This document shows, piece by piece, positions 25,969 through 35,349 of a stretch of 45,112 nucleotides of DNA. A model generated the notes under the pieces. That model searched no databases. It was not told the DNA's origin and was given only the letters and a program-made list of their open reading frames with translations. Source of the stretch: TTA-H9 sp002071415 (GTDB lineage Bacteria; Bacteroidota; Bacteroidia; Bacteroidales; TTA-H9); contig DAONSX010000016.1 in the NCBI GenBank assembly GCA_035411425.1, forward strand, positions 1 through 45,112, in the 5' to 3' direction. The first letter of the stretch is position 1; each line of letters opens with the position of its first letter. The position numbers and the translations under genes are program-made.

Positions 25969-27063
25969 TTACCGTTTAAGATTAATATATTTTCTCGATT
26001 TTAAATCATTCACTATGCTACGGATCTGCTGTTCATCATTCTTATTGCAAATCAGCAACATTCCTTCGTCTTCCACCACAATACAATTGTTCAATCCCTG
26101 TATTACTACAAGCTTTTCATCTGGTACATGAATGATGCAATTATGTGTATCGTAGCTCATAACTTGATTTCCAACGATGGAGTTTCCATCTGAATCTTTC
26201 TGACGTACTTCATACAATGAAGCCCAGGTTCCCAAATCAGACCAGCCGAAATCCGACATCAGCGTATAAACGTTATCGGCTTTTTCCATTACGCCATAAT
26301 CAATGGAGATGCTTTTGCAATGGGTATAAACATGTTCGATGAATGCTTTTTCTTCGGGGGTATTGAAAATCTCTTTCCCCTCGTTGAATAGGGAGGCAAC
26401 TTCGGGCAGATAAGCTTCGAGGGCTTGGAGAATCGTCTGCAGGTTCCAGATAAAGATGCCTGCATTCCACAGAAAATCACCGCTGGCAAGGAAAGCTCTT
26501 GCAAGTTCAAGATTGGGTTTTTCGGTAAAGGTTTTAACTTTCTTGATACGAGAATCTACTCCGGGAATAATTTCATCAACAAATTGAATATAACCATAGC
26601 CCGTATCGGGCCTGCTTGGCTGAATACCCAGCGTAAGAAGCCAGTTGTGTTCTCTTACAGTCCTTAATGCAGTTCCAATGACTTCGTGAAACCTTTGCAT
26701 ATCTTGAATAATATGATCGGAAGGAGCAACCACAATATTAGCCGAGGGATTGATACTTGCAATATGATAACTGGCAAAAGCAATACATGGAGCGGTATTG
26801 CGTCCCGATGGTTCGCACAAAATATTCTCGGGAGGTAGTTCTGGAAGTTGTTCCCTTACCATTGAAAAATATTCTTCGTTCGTGACCACAAAAATATTTT
26901 GCGTTAAGCATAAGGGCTTAAACCTTTGGAAAGTTTGCTGGATAAGTGTTTGCCCAGTTCCAAGAATATCTATGAATTGCTTGGGATGATCGGCACGACT
27001 AATGGGCCAGAAACGCGTTCCAATGCCACCTGCCATAATTACACAATAATCATTTGGATTCAT
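25969..27063 (-). CDS. manC: Mannose-1-phosphate guanylyltransferase
   Basis: Makes GDP-mannose from mannose-1-phosphate and GTP. The nucleotidyltransferase signature MAGGIGTRFWPISRADHPKQ is at residues about 10-29. FTEKP and FLWNAGIFIW are the expected sugar-binding and metal motifs, and a C-terminal segment YDTHNCIIHVP continues the family's beta-helix end. At 364 residues it is the single-domain form without the phosphomannose isomerase domain of long ManC proteins. It is first of a probable two-gene unit with the S46 peptidase. It can feed the polyprenol-phosphate mannosyltransferase at 12184. Confidence 0.93.
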   Translation of the reverse strand: MNPNDYCVIMAGGIGTRFWPISRADHPKQFIDILGTGQTLIQQTFQRFKPLCLTQNIFVVTNEEYFSMVREQLPELPPENILCEPSGRNTAPCIAFASYHIASINPSANIVVAPSDHIIQDMQRFHEVIGTALRTVREHNWLLTLGIQPSRPDTGYGYIQFVDEIIPGVDSRIKKVKTFTEKPNLELARAFLASGDFLWNAGIFIWNLQTILQALEAYLPEVASLFNEGKEIFNTPEEKAFIEHVYTHCKSISIDYGVMEKADNVYTLMSDFGWSDLGTWASLYEVRQKDSDGNSIVGNQVMSYDTHNCIIHVPDEKLVVIQGLNNCIVVEDEGMLLICNKNDEQQIRSIVNDLKSRKYINLKR

Positions 27064-27095
27064 TTCGCAATAATTTTATTTTTTGGCTGTTTGTG

Positions 27096-27124
27096 CAAAT
27101 GTAACCATTTCATTTTTCTACAAA
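27096..27124 (-). promoter_or_regulatory. Putative promoter of manC and the S46 peptidase
   Basis: On the minus strand TTTG (27124-27121) and TACATTTG (27103-27096) are 17 bp apart, close to the Bacteroidota -33/-7 spacing. The ATG at 27063 follows about 26 nt after the predicted transcription start. The -33 box lies within the end of the SprT gene. Confidence 0.5.
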
Positions 27125-27747
27125 TAAGGTTTTACAAAAACGGAAGAACTCATCCTATAAATCGTTCCTGTTTTAAGTTCTTGACAAAGTATAACATTGC
27201 CCTGACGGCTTATACATTGAAACGACCTCCCAGAGAGAAAAAATTTGCTTGAAACCGGCAAAGTACCCAGTTCGACCTTATAGCGATTTTGTTCGATTCC
27301 ATTATACCTTTCAAGAATTTTACTCAATTTTTTATCGGCATAAGCGGAACCATAACGGCTCTTCAAATGTGCACCGAAAGCTGCCTTGACATCTAAGGGG
27401 AAAATATCATCACGAAGAAAAGGCATCGAAATTTCGCAGAAAGCAGCATGCCATTCCTTCCCGTGAGGTCTTACCTCTGTTTTGAATCTTTCCTGAACCA
27501 GCAAATGGGCAAATTCATGTAAAAGAGTGATTAAAAACTGATAGCGGTTGAGATTGATATTTATGCTGATGCGATGCCTGTTATTCTTTGTATTGTATAA
27601 ATAATCGCCCAATCTTCCACTGCGGGGATATGTTACCACCAAATCGACCTGAAAACGGAACAATAGATCAACAACCTGATGAAGGGCAGCTTCAGGCAAT
27701 AAAGGCGCCAGATTTTTCTCGATTGAACTCCGTTCCCTTATCGTCAT
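27118..27747 (-). CDS. SprT-like zinc metallopeptidase domain protein
   Basis: Contains the zincin motif HEFAH (about residues 77-81) followed by HGKEWHAAF, whose His and Trp correspond to the third zinc ligand region of SprT-like proteins. The eukaryotic relative SPRTN degrades DNA-protein crosslinks; bacterial functions are less clear. The C-terminal half lacks the four-cysteine zinc ribbon of classic SprT. The ATG at 27747 lies 56 nt inside the 3' end of the upstream small lipoprotein gene, and the SRAP gene is upstream on the same strand. This grouping suggests, by inference only, a DNA-damage context. Confidence 0.82.
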   Translation of the reverse strand: MTIRERSSIEKNLAPLLPEAALHQVVDLLFRFQVDLVVTYPRSGRLGDYLYNTKNNRHRISININLNRYQFLITLLHEFAHLLVQERFKTEVRPHGKEWHAAFCEISMPFLRDDIFPLDVKAAFGAHLKSRYGSAYADKKLSKILERYNGIEQNRYKVELGTLPVSSKFFLSGRSFQCISRQGNVILCQELKTGTIYRMSSSVFVKPYL

Positions 27748-27946
27748 AAATCATTGGGTTTACAACTCTCACTTGAGTAAACGACGGGCAGTCGCAATCT
27801 CCTGATTTCTTTTTTGTCTTTCTGTGCTGGGCCTTGCTCGAAGTCTGGCAAGAAACAACCCATACGAAAAGAAAAATCATACCTAAAAACCTTAGCCCTA
27901 ATACTATTGTATGTGTTTTCAAATAATTTCGCAACGGTTTCTTCAT
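27692..27946 (-). CDS. Small lipoprotein of unknown function
   Basis: An 84-residue product: MKKPLRNYLKTHTIVLGLRF followed by a hydrophobic stretch ending in the lipobox-like VVSC, then a short basic, cysteine-bearing tail (HRKTKKKSGDCDCPS). The open frame reaches 28042, but the ATG at 27946 starts a well-formed signal peptide. The last 56 nt overlap the SprT-like gene in another frame, so the two are probably translated in tandem. The family is not recognised. Confidence 0.6.
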   Translation of the reverse strand: MKKPLRNYLKTHTIVLGLRFLGMIFLFVWVVSCQTSSKAQHRKTKKKSGDCDCPSFTQVRVVNPMIYDDKGTEFNREKSGAFIA

Positions 27947-28019
27947 GAAAAATATTTCCTTTATAGTAAATTTCCATTTAATTAACCACAAACGCCGAAA
28001 ATTATTATGATCGCAAGAA

Positions 28020-28850
28020 TTAATCGCTGGATGAAATTTCATCTTCTGGCAGGTGGTCAGAAAAATTCTGTTTGGGGTTTCCCATACCTGAGCGCTGGAG
28101 ATAAGATTTCACCTGCAGGTCATCTTCGGGTACGACAGGCGGCCCAATTGGGGAAATCAGTTTGGCGCCTTCAGCCTTGGGAGATTTAATAACCGGACTT
28201 ATAGGATAAGCATTCATCAAAGAAGCGTCATAGGGTTCAAGCATGGCAGTCATGTCGGAAAGTGGCAAGCTAAGATCGAGCCATTTCCTTTCTTCAGCAG
28301 GGGTTAGAATAACCGGCATGCGACTATGGGGAAGCTTCAATAAAAGTTCGTTAGCTACAGTGGTAATGATGGCAAAAGAACGCACAATTTCTCCAGTTTC
28401 CGGATTTTTCCACTCGTCCCAAATACCTGCCATAGCAAAAGGTCGAACTTTATTCCGGAGATATACTACGAATGGCTTATTCAACTTTTCCTGGATAGTT
28501 CCTTCGATAAAAGCATCGGCAATCACCAAGCAGCGTTGTGAGCGGATAGGCCTGCGAAAGGCAGGTTTTTCTATAATTCCTTTCGCACCCTTGTAATGTG
28601 GTAAATTTTCGCTATTGTGATCTCCTTCGGCTCTGGCATTGATGAAAAATTTATCGGTCTTCGACCAGAACGGCGTTATACCAAAACGCATCAATTGCAA
28701 ATGATGAGGATCATCGCTGCCGATAATGGGAACCCAAGCACCTGCAGAAATATTGTATTGAGGCTTTAAAAGAGTATCGAATGCAGCGGTTACATTGAAC
28801 CTTTTTTCGATATTTTCGAGTTTCTGCACCAAAATATACCTTCCACACAT
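28020..28850 (-). CDS. SOS response-associated peptidase (SRAP/YedK/HMCES family)
   Basis: YedK/HMCES proteins shield abasic sites in single-stranded DNA by forming a thiazolidine crosslink through Cys2. The catalytic Cys2 is present directly after the start Met (MCGRYIL). Other family residues are visible: the Asn in FINARAEG, RRPIRSQRCLVIADAFIE and HSRMPVILTP with its conserved His. The protein is 276 residues, with a roughly 45-residue C-terminal tail beyond the core. The gene diverges from the nitroreductase gene and is followed on the same strand by a small lipoprotein and a SprT-like gene. Confidence 0.93.
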   Translation of the reverse strand: MCGRYILVQKLENIEKRFNVTAAFDTLLKPQYNISAGAWVPIIGSDDPHHLQLMRFGITPFWSKTDKFFINARAEGDHNSENLPHYKGAKGIIEKPAFRRPIRSQRCLVIADAFIEGTIQEKLNKPFVVYLRNKVRPFAMAGIWDEWKNPETGEIVRSFAIITTVANELLLKLPHSRMPVILTPAEERKWLDLSLPLSDMTAMLEPYDASLMNAYPISPVIKSPKAEGAKLISPIGPPVVPEDDLQVKSYLQRSGMGNPKQNFSDHLPEDEISSSD

Positions 28851-28910
28851 TCTTTCCGAAGAATTGAATTTGAAAAAGTAAAATTAAACCAAAAGCCAAA
28901 AGTTTATGAT

Positions 28911-28918
28911 TAAATTTG
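28911..28918 (+). promoter_or_regulatory. Putative -7 promoter element of the nitroreductase gene
   Basis: TAAATTTG matches TAnnTTTG, 34 nt before the ATG at 28953. No clear -33 element is seen. Confidence 0.4.
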
Positions 28919-28952
28919 TATTTTTATTCGATAATCATTAAAAATTAAAAAC

Positions 28953-29501
28953 ATGATGAGTTTTTTGGATCTTGTAAAGGCGAGACATAGCACTCGGAAT
29001 TTCGAGAATCGCCCTGTGGAACGTGAAAAGCTCGAATGTTGCCTCGAAGCTGCAAGGCTCGCTCCTTCGGCAAGTAATTCGCAGCCCTGGACCTTTATTG
29101 TTGTGGATGATCCTGGTTTGAAGGAAGAGATTGCAAGAGAAACTTATAGCCCTCTGGTATCATTCAATAAATTCGTCTTGAAGGCGGGAGCTATTGTGGT
29201 GATTGTAATCGAAAAGCCGAAAATGATAACTCAGATAGGTGAATCTATTAAAAAGAAAGAATTTCCGCTGATCGATATAGGAATTGCAGCCGAACATTTT
29301 TGCTTGCAAGCACAGGAAGAAGGATTAGGAACTTGCATTTTAGGATGGTTCAACGAAGCTCCCATAAGAAGTCTTTTACGCATACCTCAATCGAAAACCA
29401 TTGGACTTCTTGTAGCTGTGGGTTACCCAGGGAATGAAACTCTTAAAGAAAAGAAGAGAAAGCCTATGGAGGAGTTCAGAAAATACAATTCGTACCACTA
29501 A
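28953..29501 (+). CDS. Nitroreductase family protein
   Basis: An FMN-dependent oxidoreductase of the NfsA/NfnB-like superfamily. The N-terminal FMN-phosphate motif is RHSTRNFENRPV (about residues 11-22), followed by AARLAPSASNSQPWTFIVV, where Ser/Asn/Gln contact FMN. LGTCILGWFNE and VAVGYPG match the central and C-terminal family blocks. At 182 residues it is a short, complete member. Its substrate is unknown. It ends 3 bp from the end of the convergent ribF gene. Confidence 0.9.
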   Translation: MMSFLDLVKARHSTRNFENRPVEREKLECCLEAARLAPSASNSQPWTFIVVDDPGLKEEIARETYSPLVSFNKFVLKAGAIVVIVIEKPKMITQIGESIKKKEFPLIDIGIAAEHFCLQAQEEGLGTCILGWFNEAPIRSLLRIPQSKTIGLLVAVGYPGNETLKEKKRKPMEEFRKYNSYH

Positions 29502-29504
29502 ATT

Positions 29505-30455
29505 CTAAAGATCAACGCCATATCCAACCTCTTGCAGTATTTTTCGGGCCAGTATTCTATCTTCCTGCAATTGATCTTTGAGTTGATCAAGAGAATCGAA
29601 CCTGATTTCATCCCTTAGCCTGTCAATGAAACTAATATTGATCATTTCATCATAGATTTCTTCATTGAAATCAAAAATATGGACTTCGATGGCAAAGGAG
29701 TGGTGGGCAATGGTAGGTCGAATTCCGATATTGCTCATACCTCCATAAATTTTACCTTTATATTCGACTCGCGAAACATAAACTCCATTGGCCGCAATCA
29801 GAGCCAAGCTATCGTCGGCCAAAATATTGGCCGTAGGAAAACCGAGCCGATGGCCCAGGCGATTTCCACGAATCACTTTTCCTGAAATGGAATATTCATA
29901 TCCCAAGAGTAAATTAGCCAGCCGAATATTCCCGGCGTGGAGAGCGTTTCGTATTCGTGTAGAGCTCACTACCTGGCCTTCTATAAATAAAGGAGGAACT
30001 TCTTCGATATTCAAACCCAGTTCGTGGGCAAAAGCCTGAAGTTTCGAACGATCGCCTTGCCGGTCATGCCCGAAACGGTGATCATAACCAACTACGAGAT
30101 AGGATGTGTGAATCTGGTTTATAATATATTCGCGTATAAAAACCTCCCAAGGAGTCATCGAAAATTCCACGCTAAAGGGAAGAATAATCAAATGATCTAT
30201 ACCCAAGTCGGATAAAAGCTGGTATTTCCGATAAGTGGAATTGATCAATTTTACCGGGGTTCCATATTGGGCCAATACAAGCCTCGGATGAGGCTCGAAG
30301 GTAATTACTATAGTTTCACCCTGTATTTGCCGGGCAATTTCTTTCAAACGATCGATGATCCGACGGTGGCCAAGATGAACTCCATCAAAAGTACCCACAG
30401 TAACTACCGGTTTATTGAAAGCGGGTAAATGATCAGAATACCTATATATTTCCAA
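29505..30455 (-). CDS. ribF: Bifunctional riboflavin kinase / FAD synthetase
   Basis: Converts riboflavin to FMN and FMN to FAD. The N-terminal nucleotidyltransferase domain has TVGTFDGVHLGHRRII (HxGH motif, about residues 20-35) and later VSSTRIRNAL. The C-terminal riboflavin kinase domain carries GNRLGHRLGFPTANI, GVYVSRV and SNIGIRPTI. The length of 316 residues is typical. It starts 3 bp after the asd stop, so the two are likely co-transcribed. Confidence 0.95.
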   Translation of the reverse strand: MEIYRYSDHLPAFNKPVVTVGTFDGVHLGHRRIIDRLKEIARQIQGETIVITFEPHPRLVLAQYGTPVKLINSTYRKYQLLSDLGIDHLIILPFSVEFSMTPWEVFIREYIINQIHTSYLVVGYDHRFGHDRQGDRSKLQAFAHELGLNIEEVPPLFIEGQVVSSTRIRNALHAGNIRLANLLLGYEYSISGKVIRGNRLGHRLGFPTANILADDSLALIAANGVYVSRVEYKGKIYGGMSNIGIRPTIAHHSFAIEVHIFDFNEEIYDEMINISFIDRLRDEIRFDSLDQLKDQLQEDRILARKILQEVGYGVDL

Positions 30456-30458
30456 TTC

Positions 30459-31457
30459 TTATTGAATATATTTTCGATTGACAATGTATTCGGCTATCTG
30501 AACTGCATTAGTGGCGGCTCCTTTCAATAAGTTATCGGCTACAATCCATAGATTGAGTGCTTTTCGACAAGATTCATCATGGCGTATGCGCCCTACAAAA
30601 ACTTCATCTTTTCCTTCAGCGGTCAATGGCATGGGATAAATGTCTTCAGAAGGACTATCTTGAACCACAACGCCTGGCGTATTTCTCAAAATCTCGAGAG
30701 CATCATCAATATCGTAATCCTCAACAAATTCGACATTCACGGCTTCGCTGTGCCCTCCCTTTACAGGCACCCTCACCACCGTAGCCGTAACCTGTAGCTG
30801 GTTATCGTGTAAGATTTTTCGGGTTTCGTTCACCAGTTTCATTTCCTCGGTAGTATATCCATTGGGCAGAAAATTACCTCCGTGTGGAAAAAGATTGAGA
30901 TCGATGGTATGAGGATAAGCAGGTTCGGAAACAATCATCCCGGTACGTTCATTCATCAACTGGTTCAAAGCCCTAACACCAGTGCCCGTAACAGACTGAT
31001 AGGTAGCTACCACAATCCTGCGAATACACCACGCTTTATGAAGCCCTGATAAGACCAAAACCATTTGTATGGTCGAGCAATTGGGATTTGCTATCAAGCG
31101 GGTTTTGGAGGTAATGTTTTCGGAATTGATTTCGGGTACAACCAATGGAACGTCATCATGCATCCGCCAATAACTGCTGTTATCAATCACAAATGCACCC
31201 TGCCTGACAAATTCTCTGGCATACTTCTCCGATACCCAGTTTCCAGCCGAAAACAAGGCAATATGCGGTTTTTGTTCTAAAACATTTTCTATGCTGCTAA
31301 CTTTCAAAGTTTTCCCCTGCAGAAAAAATTCTTTCCCGTACGACTTTTCACTCGCGGCTAAAAATACCTCAGCATCACGAGAAATAAATGAAGACCCGAG
31401 TTTTTCAACCATTTTCCGGCCTACAAGCCCGGTAGCTCCTATAATTGCTATCTTCAT
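30459..31457 (-). CDS. asd: Aspartate-semialdehyde dehydrogenase
   Basis: Reduces aspartyl phosphate to aspartate semialdehyde for lysine/diaminopimelate, threonine and methionine synthesis. The N-terminal NADP loop is GATGLVGRKM (residues about 7-16), the active-site Cys lies in NPNCSTIQ (about residue 126), and the C-terminal GGHSEAVNVEF carries the catalytic His. The length of 332 residues is normal. It is upstream of ribF with a 3-bp gap. Its start at 31457 diverges from the lamin-tail protein gene. Confidence 0.95.
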   Translation of the reverse strand: MKIAIIGATGLVGRKMVEKLGSSFISRDAEVFLAASEKSYGKEFFLQGKTLKVSSIENVLEQKPHIALFSAGNWVSEKYAREFVRQGAFVIDNSSYWRMHDDVPLVVPEINSENITSKTRLIANPNCSTIQMVLVLSGLHKAWCIRRIVVATYQSVTGTGVRALNQLMNERTGMIVSEPAYPHTIDLNLFPHGGNFLPNGYTTEEMKLVNETRKILHDNQLQVTATVVRVPVKGGHSEAVNVEFVEDYDIDDALEILRNTPGVVVQDSPSEDIYPMPLTAEGKDEVFVGRIRHDESCRKALNLWIVADNLLKGAATNAVQIAEYIVNRKYIQ

Positions 31458-31601
31458 GAGTTGGTTCTGTCTATTGAAAATATATTCCTTCCGAAGAGAG
31501 ATTATTATTTATTTTGTGAAAGCCAAATGATACAAATGGGCAAAATTACTATATTTACCGATGTAAAGAGAACCCAAGATTTATCAAACTTTTCTCAAGC
31601 A

Positions 31602-34600
31602 ATGAAAATAATAAACAGGGCGCATAAGAAAGTAAGCATGCTAAGAAAACTCATGCTGGTAACGTTTTGTCTTGGATCCATCCAAATATTGGAAGCACAA
31701 TTTACCGATGATTTCTCCGACGGGGACTTTTCAGTAAATCCATCATGGACAGGAACTTCTAATTCTTTTATTGTAAATTCCGCCAAACAGTTGCAGCTGA
31801 ATGCACCTGTGGAAGGTATTGCCTGGCTCTCGACTGCTTCTTCGAGCGTAGAAGCTACCGAATGGAGATTTTGGATCAAACTGGCATTTAGTCCTTCTGC
31901 AAATAACTTCGCCAGAGTTTATCTGATTTCCGATGAGGAAGACCTTACTGGACCCTTGAATGGTTATTATTTGCAGTTTGGAGAAACAGGTTCGAATGAT
32001 GCTATCGAACTCTTCAAACAACAAGGCACAAATACTACCTCCATTTGTAGGGGAACCAATGGTAGCATAGCATCGGCCTTTGCTATCCGCATAAAAGTAG
32101 TTCACAAGCCCGATGGTGAATGGTTAATATATTCTGACCCCGCAGGAAATGAAAACTTTCAGTTACAGGCTATTGGCTCAGATGTTAGTATCACTGCAGG
32201 AAACAGGTTTGGAATATTCTCAAAATTTACCTCGAGCAATATCACCAAAATGTATTTCGACGATTTTTATACTGGACCAATCATCATAGATACCATTCCT
32301 CCTGTTTTGCAGTTGTTAACAATCACTTCCGACAGCAGCCTTCTGCTCAAGTTTTCTGAACCCTTAGAACCATCATCGGCTCAAAACACGACGAATTATT
32401 TGCTTTCTCCCGGCGATATTCATCCGTTCCAGGCAAATTTTCTACCTAACGATGCGAGTTCAGTTCAACTTATATTTTCACATATTTTTCAGTCAGGCGT
32501 GAATTATACTCTATCTATCAATAATTTAACAGATTTGTCGGGAAACAATACGGGCATGATTCAACACCATTTTTGCTTGTATTCGGTAAAGCCTTACGAC
32601 ATCGTCATCAACGAAATTATGGCAGACCCCGAACCTTCGGTAGGAATGCCTCTGTGGGAATACATCGAATTATTCAATACCACTTCGGTTGAAATCTCTC
32701 TTAAAGATTGGAAATTAAAAATTGGTAATACCTTGAAAATACTTCCCGAGGTTAGTATGGGCCCTCAATCTTATTTGATATTGTGCCGGCCAGAGGCTCA
32801 AACTGAACTATCGGCCTATGGTATCACCGCACCCATTACTTCATTTTTACTCAATAATACGGGGCAAGACCTGCAGCTTTTAGACAAAAGCAATGTTTTG
32901 GTATCGAAAGTAAGTTATACCGACAAATGGTATCGCGATGTCACCAAAAGCAATGGCGGATGGTCGCTCGAACAGATCGATCCTTTATCCCCGTGTCTGG
33001 GAAGTAAAAACTGGATAGCATCAATAAATATTTCAGGAGGAACACCAGGCGGGATCAATTCGGTTTATTCCACCAACCAGTTATTCCCTTTGCCCGAAAT
33101 GGTTATACCTATCCCTCCCCATCAGCTTAATGTGGTTTTCAACCAGAGCATGGACAGTCTTTCTTTGACGAATCTTGCAAACTATTCCCTTTTGCCCAAA
33201 TTCGGAAATCCTTCCAGTATAGAATTGGTAGACTCCGACTTTACCACGTTAATCCTCTACTACAGTGAAAGTTTCGATTTATCAGGCTCTTACCGTCTCG
33301 TTTTTTCCACCCAATTGTTCAATTGCATAGGCCAGGCCATACCGGAAAATATCTATTGGGATTTTAATATCCCTTCTCCAAGTAAGATTTTCGATGTATT
33401 GATTACCGAAGTTATGGCTGACCCCGATCCACCCATTCATCTGCCCAATGCAGAATATGTCGAAATCTACAATTGCTGTGATTATACGGTCGACCTTTCG
33501 GGTTGGAGCTTTAGTATAGAGAATACCGATCATGTTTTCGATCGATATTATTTAAAAGCCAACGAATATCTCATACTCGCCCACGAAAAATATGCTTCTG
33601 ATTTCGCAACTTATGGAAATTTCTATGGGTTTAGTAGCTTTTCGCTACCTAACACCGGGCAATCGTTGGTTTTGAAGAATGGAAAGGGAGAAGCCATTCA
33701 CTGGGTCGACTATGACCAGAATATGTATGGTAAATCACCTAAAAAAGATGGAGGGTGGTCGCTCGAAATGATAGATACCGAAAACCCCTGTACTATTGAG
33801 AGCAATTGGATTCCTTCCATTGACCCACATGGAGGAACTCCCGGACGAAAAAATTCGGTTTCGGCTTCATTGCCCGATACGATTTCTCCTCGTTTTTCAC
33901 GAATCTATCCTCTCAGTCCGAAAAAAATATGGCTCTATTTTTCAGAACCGGTAAAACAATTCGAAGCCACTAATCCAGAGAATTATGTCTTGAGTGATGG
34001 ACTTACTTTCTTGAAAATTCAAGCCATAGATCACAGGAATAAGGTTTTCGAAGCCGAACTTTCGAGCGAGCTTAAACCCGCAATTATTTATACGGTTTCT
34101 GCTAAGAATGGCATTACCGATTGTGCTGGCAATTGCCTTTCAAATAATAAGGAAATAATATTTGGTCTACCCCTGCGACCAGCCAGAGGGAAGCTTGTCA
34201 TCAACGAAATTTTGACAAACCCATTAGAGGGTGGAAGCGATTATCTCGAAGTATATAATTCCTCCGATACTTTGAGTGATCTTGGAGAACTAGCCTTAAG
34301 TTATATTTCTTCATCAGGAAGCTCAACCACCATATTTCTTCCACCTTTTCTTTTGTTGCCTTCCGAATATTACTGTCTTACACGCAATCCTCTATCAGTA
34401 ATCAATCAATATCCTCTCCATCAAAAAGATAACTTCGTACAGGTGAAAAATTTTCAAGATCTGTCAAGCTCGGGTGGTACGCTGATTTTATATTTAAAGG
34501 AAGATAGTACAAAGGTGATCGATCGATTTTCGTATTCATCGAGCATGCATCTCCCAATTCTTAAAAACTTCGATGGAGTATCCTTGGAACGCATCAATCC

Positions 34601-35024
34601 CTTACGGCCGACTGACGACCCAACCAACTGGACTTCAGCTTCAGAGGCCTCGGGATTTGGAACACCTGCTCATGAAAACTCGCAATATTCATCTTTACCT
34701 GTTGCTAAAGGCAGCTTGACCATAGAACCCGAAATATTCTCACCAGACGGCGATGGAATTGACGATATAGTGAATATTACCATTCAACCTCCTGCTGAAG
34801 GTTATATTACGAATGTGACACTTTTCGATTCCAGAGGCAGATTAGTAAAACATCTAGTAAAAAACCTGATTGTAGGCAACAAATGTACAATTTCATGGAA
34901 CGGCATGCGCTACGATAATTCGAGAGCACCTGTGGGATTTTATATCATTTATTGCGAGTTGTTCGATACTAATGGAAGTACCGAAAAACACAAGGCAACT
35001 GTGGTGGTAGGAGCTAAACTCTGA
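31602..35024 (+). CDS. Lamin-tail-domain surface protein
   Basis: A large exported protein. Its N-terminus has a basic region and a hydrophobic signal (MLRKLMLVTFCLGSIQILEA). A concanavalin-like beta domain (about residues 35-225) is followed by alternating Ig-like bacterial domains and three lamin-tail domains, marked by VINEIMADPEP, LITEVMADPDPP and VINEILTNPLEGG. The C-terminus (FSPDGDGIDDIVNI then a FlgD-like Ig fold ending KATVVVGAKL) resembles the end seen in other Bacteroidota lamin-tail proteins and may direct export. The open frame extends to 31461, but the ATG at 31602 (or 31638) directly precedes the signal. Function is unknown; a surface-structural or nuclease-associated role is possible. 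Confidence 0.88.
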   Translation: MKIINRAHKKVSMLRKLMLVTFCLGSIQILEAQFTDDFSDGDFSVNPSWTGTSNSFIVNSAKQLQLNAPVEGIAWLSTASSSVEATEWRFWIKLAFSPSANNFARVYLISDEEDLTGPLNGYYLQFGETGSNDAIELFKQQGTNTTSICRGTNGSIASAFAIRIKVVHKPDGEWLIYSDPAGNENFQLQAIGSDVSITAGNRFGIFSKFTSSNITKMYFDDFYTGPIIIDTIPPVLQLLTITSDSSLLLKFSEPLEPSSAQNTTNYLLSPGDIHPFQANFLPNDASSVQLIFSHIFQSGVNYTLSINNLTDLSGNNTGMIQHHFCLYSVKPYDIVINEIMADPEPSVGMPLWEYIELFNTTSVEISLKDWKLKIGNTLKILPEVSMGPQSYLILCRPEAQTELSAYGITAPITSFLLNNTGQDLQLLDKSNVLVSKVSYTDKWYRDVTKSNGGWSLEQIDPLSPCLGSKNWIASINISGGTPGGINSVYSTNQLFPLPEMVIPIPPHQLNVVFNQSMDSLSLTNLANYSLLPKFGNPSSIELVDSDFTTLILYYSESFDLSGSYRLVFSTQLFNCIGQAIPENIYWDFNIPSPSKIFDVLITEVMADPDPPIHLPNAEYVEIYNCCDYTVDLSGWSFSIENTDHVFDRYYLKANEYLILAHEKYASDFATYGNFYGFSSFSLPNTGQSLVLKNGKGEAIHWVDYDQNMYGKSPKKDGGWSLEMIDTENPCTIESNWIPSIDPHGGTPGRKNSVSASLPDTISPRFSRIYPLSPKKIWLYFSEPVKQFEATNPENYVLSDGLTFLKIQAIDHRNKVFEAELSSELKPAIIYTVSAKNGITDCAGNCLSNNKEIIFGLPLRPARGKLVINEILTNPLEGGSDYLEVYNSSDTLSDLGELALSYISSSGSSTTIFLPPFLLLPSEYYCLTRNPLSVINQYPLHQKDNFVQVKNFQDLSSSGGTLILYLKEDSTKVIDRFSYSSSMHLPILKNFDGVSLERINPLRPTDDPTNWTSASEASGFGTPAHENSQYSSLPVAKGSLTIEPEIFSPDGDGIDDIVNITIQPPAEGYITNVTLFDSRGRLVKHLVKNLIVGNKCTISWNGMRYDNSRAPVGFYIIYCELFDTNGSTEKHKATVVVGAKL

Positions 35025-35349
35025 GAAGCTTTATCCAAATCTTACTTCTTACATAAAAATGAAATTTATACATTCGAAGACCAAGGTTAATTTTTATCAG
35101 AAATTGTCTGATATTTATAATAAAATGTCCTGCCATGATAAGAATATTTTTTGAAAAACATACTCATGCTTAAATTCAGAACTCTTGATCCCGTAATTGC
35201 CTATCGATATTTTACAAAAGTATTATCTTAGAAACGCTAACAAAAATTATTTCAAATCGTTAGTTCACTTTGCGCTTATGCATACAATTCTTTTCCCGCT
35301 AACAGGCTAAGAACCTTTTAGATTTTAACGTCGGGAAAAGAAATTCAAA
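35025..35349. other. Intergenic region with an inverted repeat
   Basis: No gene is recognised. TTCTTTTCCCG (35288-35298) and CGGGAAAAGAA (35332-35342) form a perfect 11-bp inverted repeat with a 33-bp spacer just before the LuxR-like remnant. It could be a hairpin, an operator or a former element end. Confidence 0.4.
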
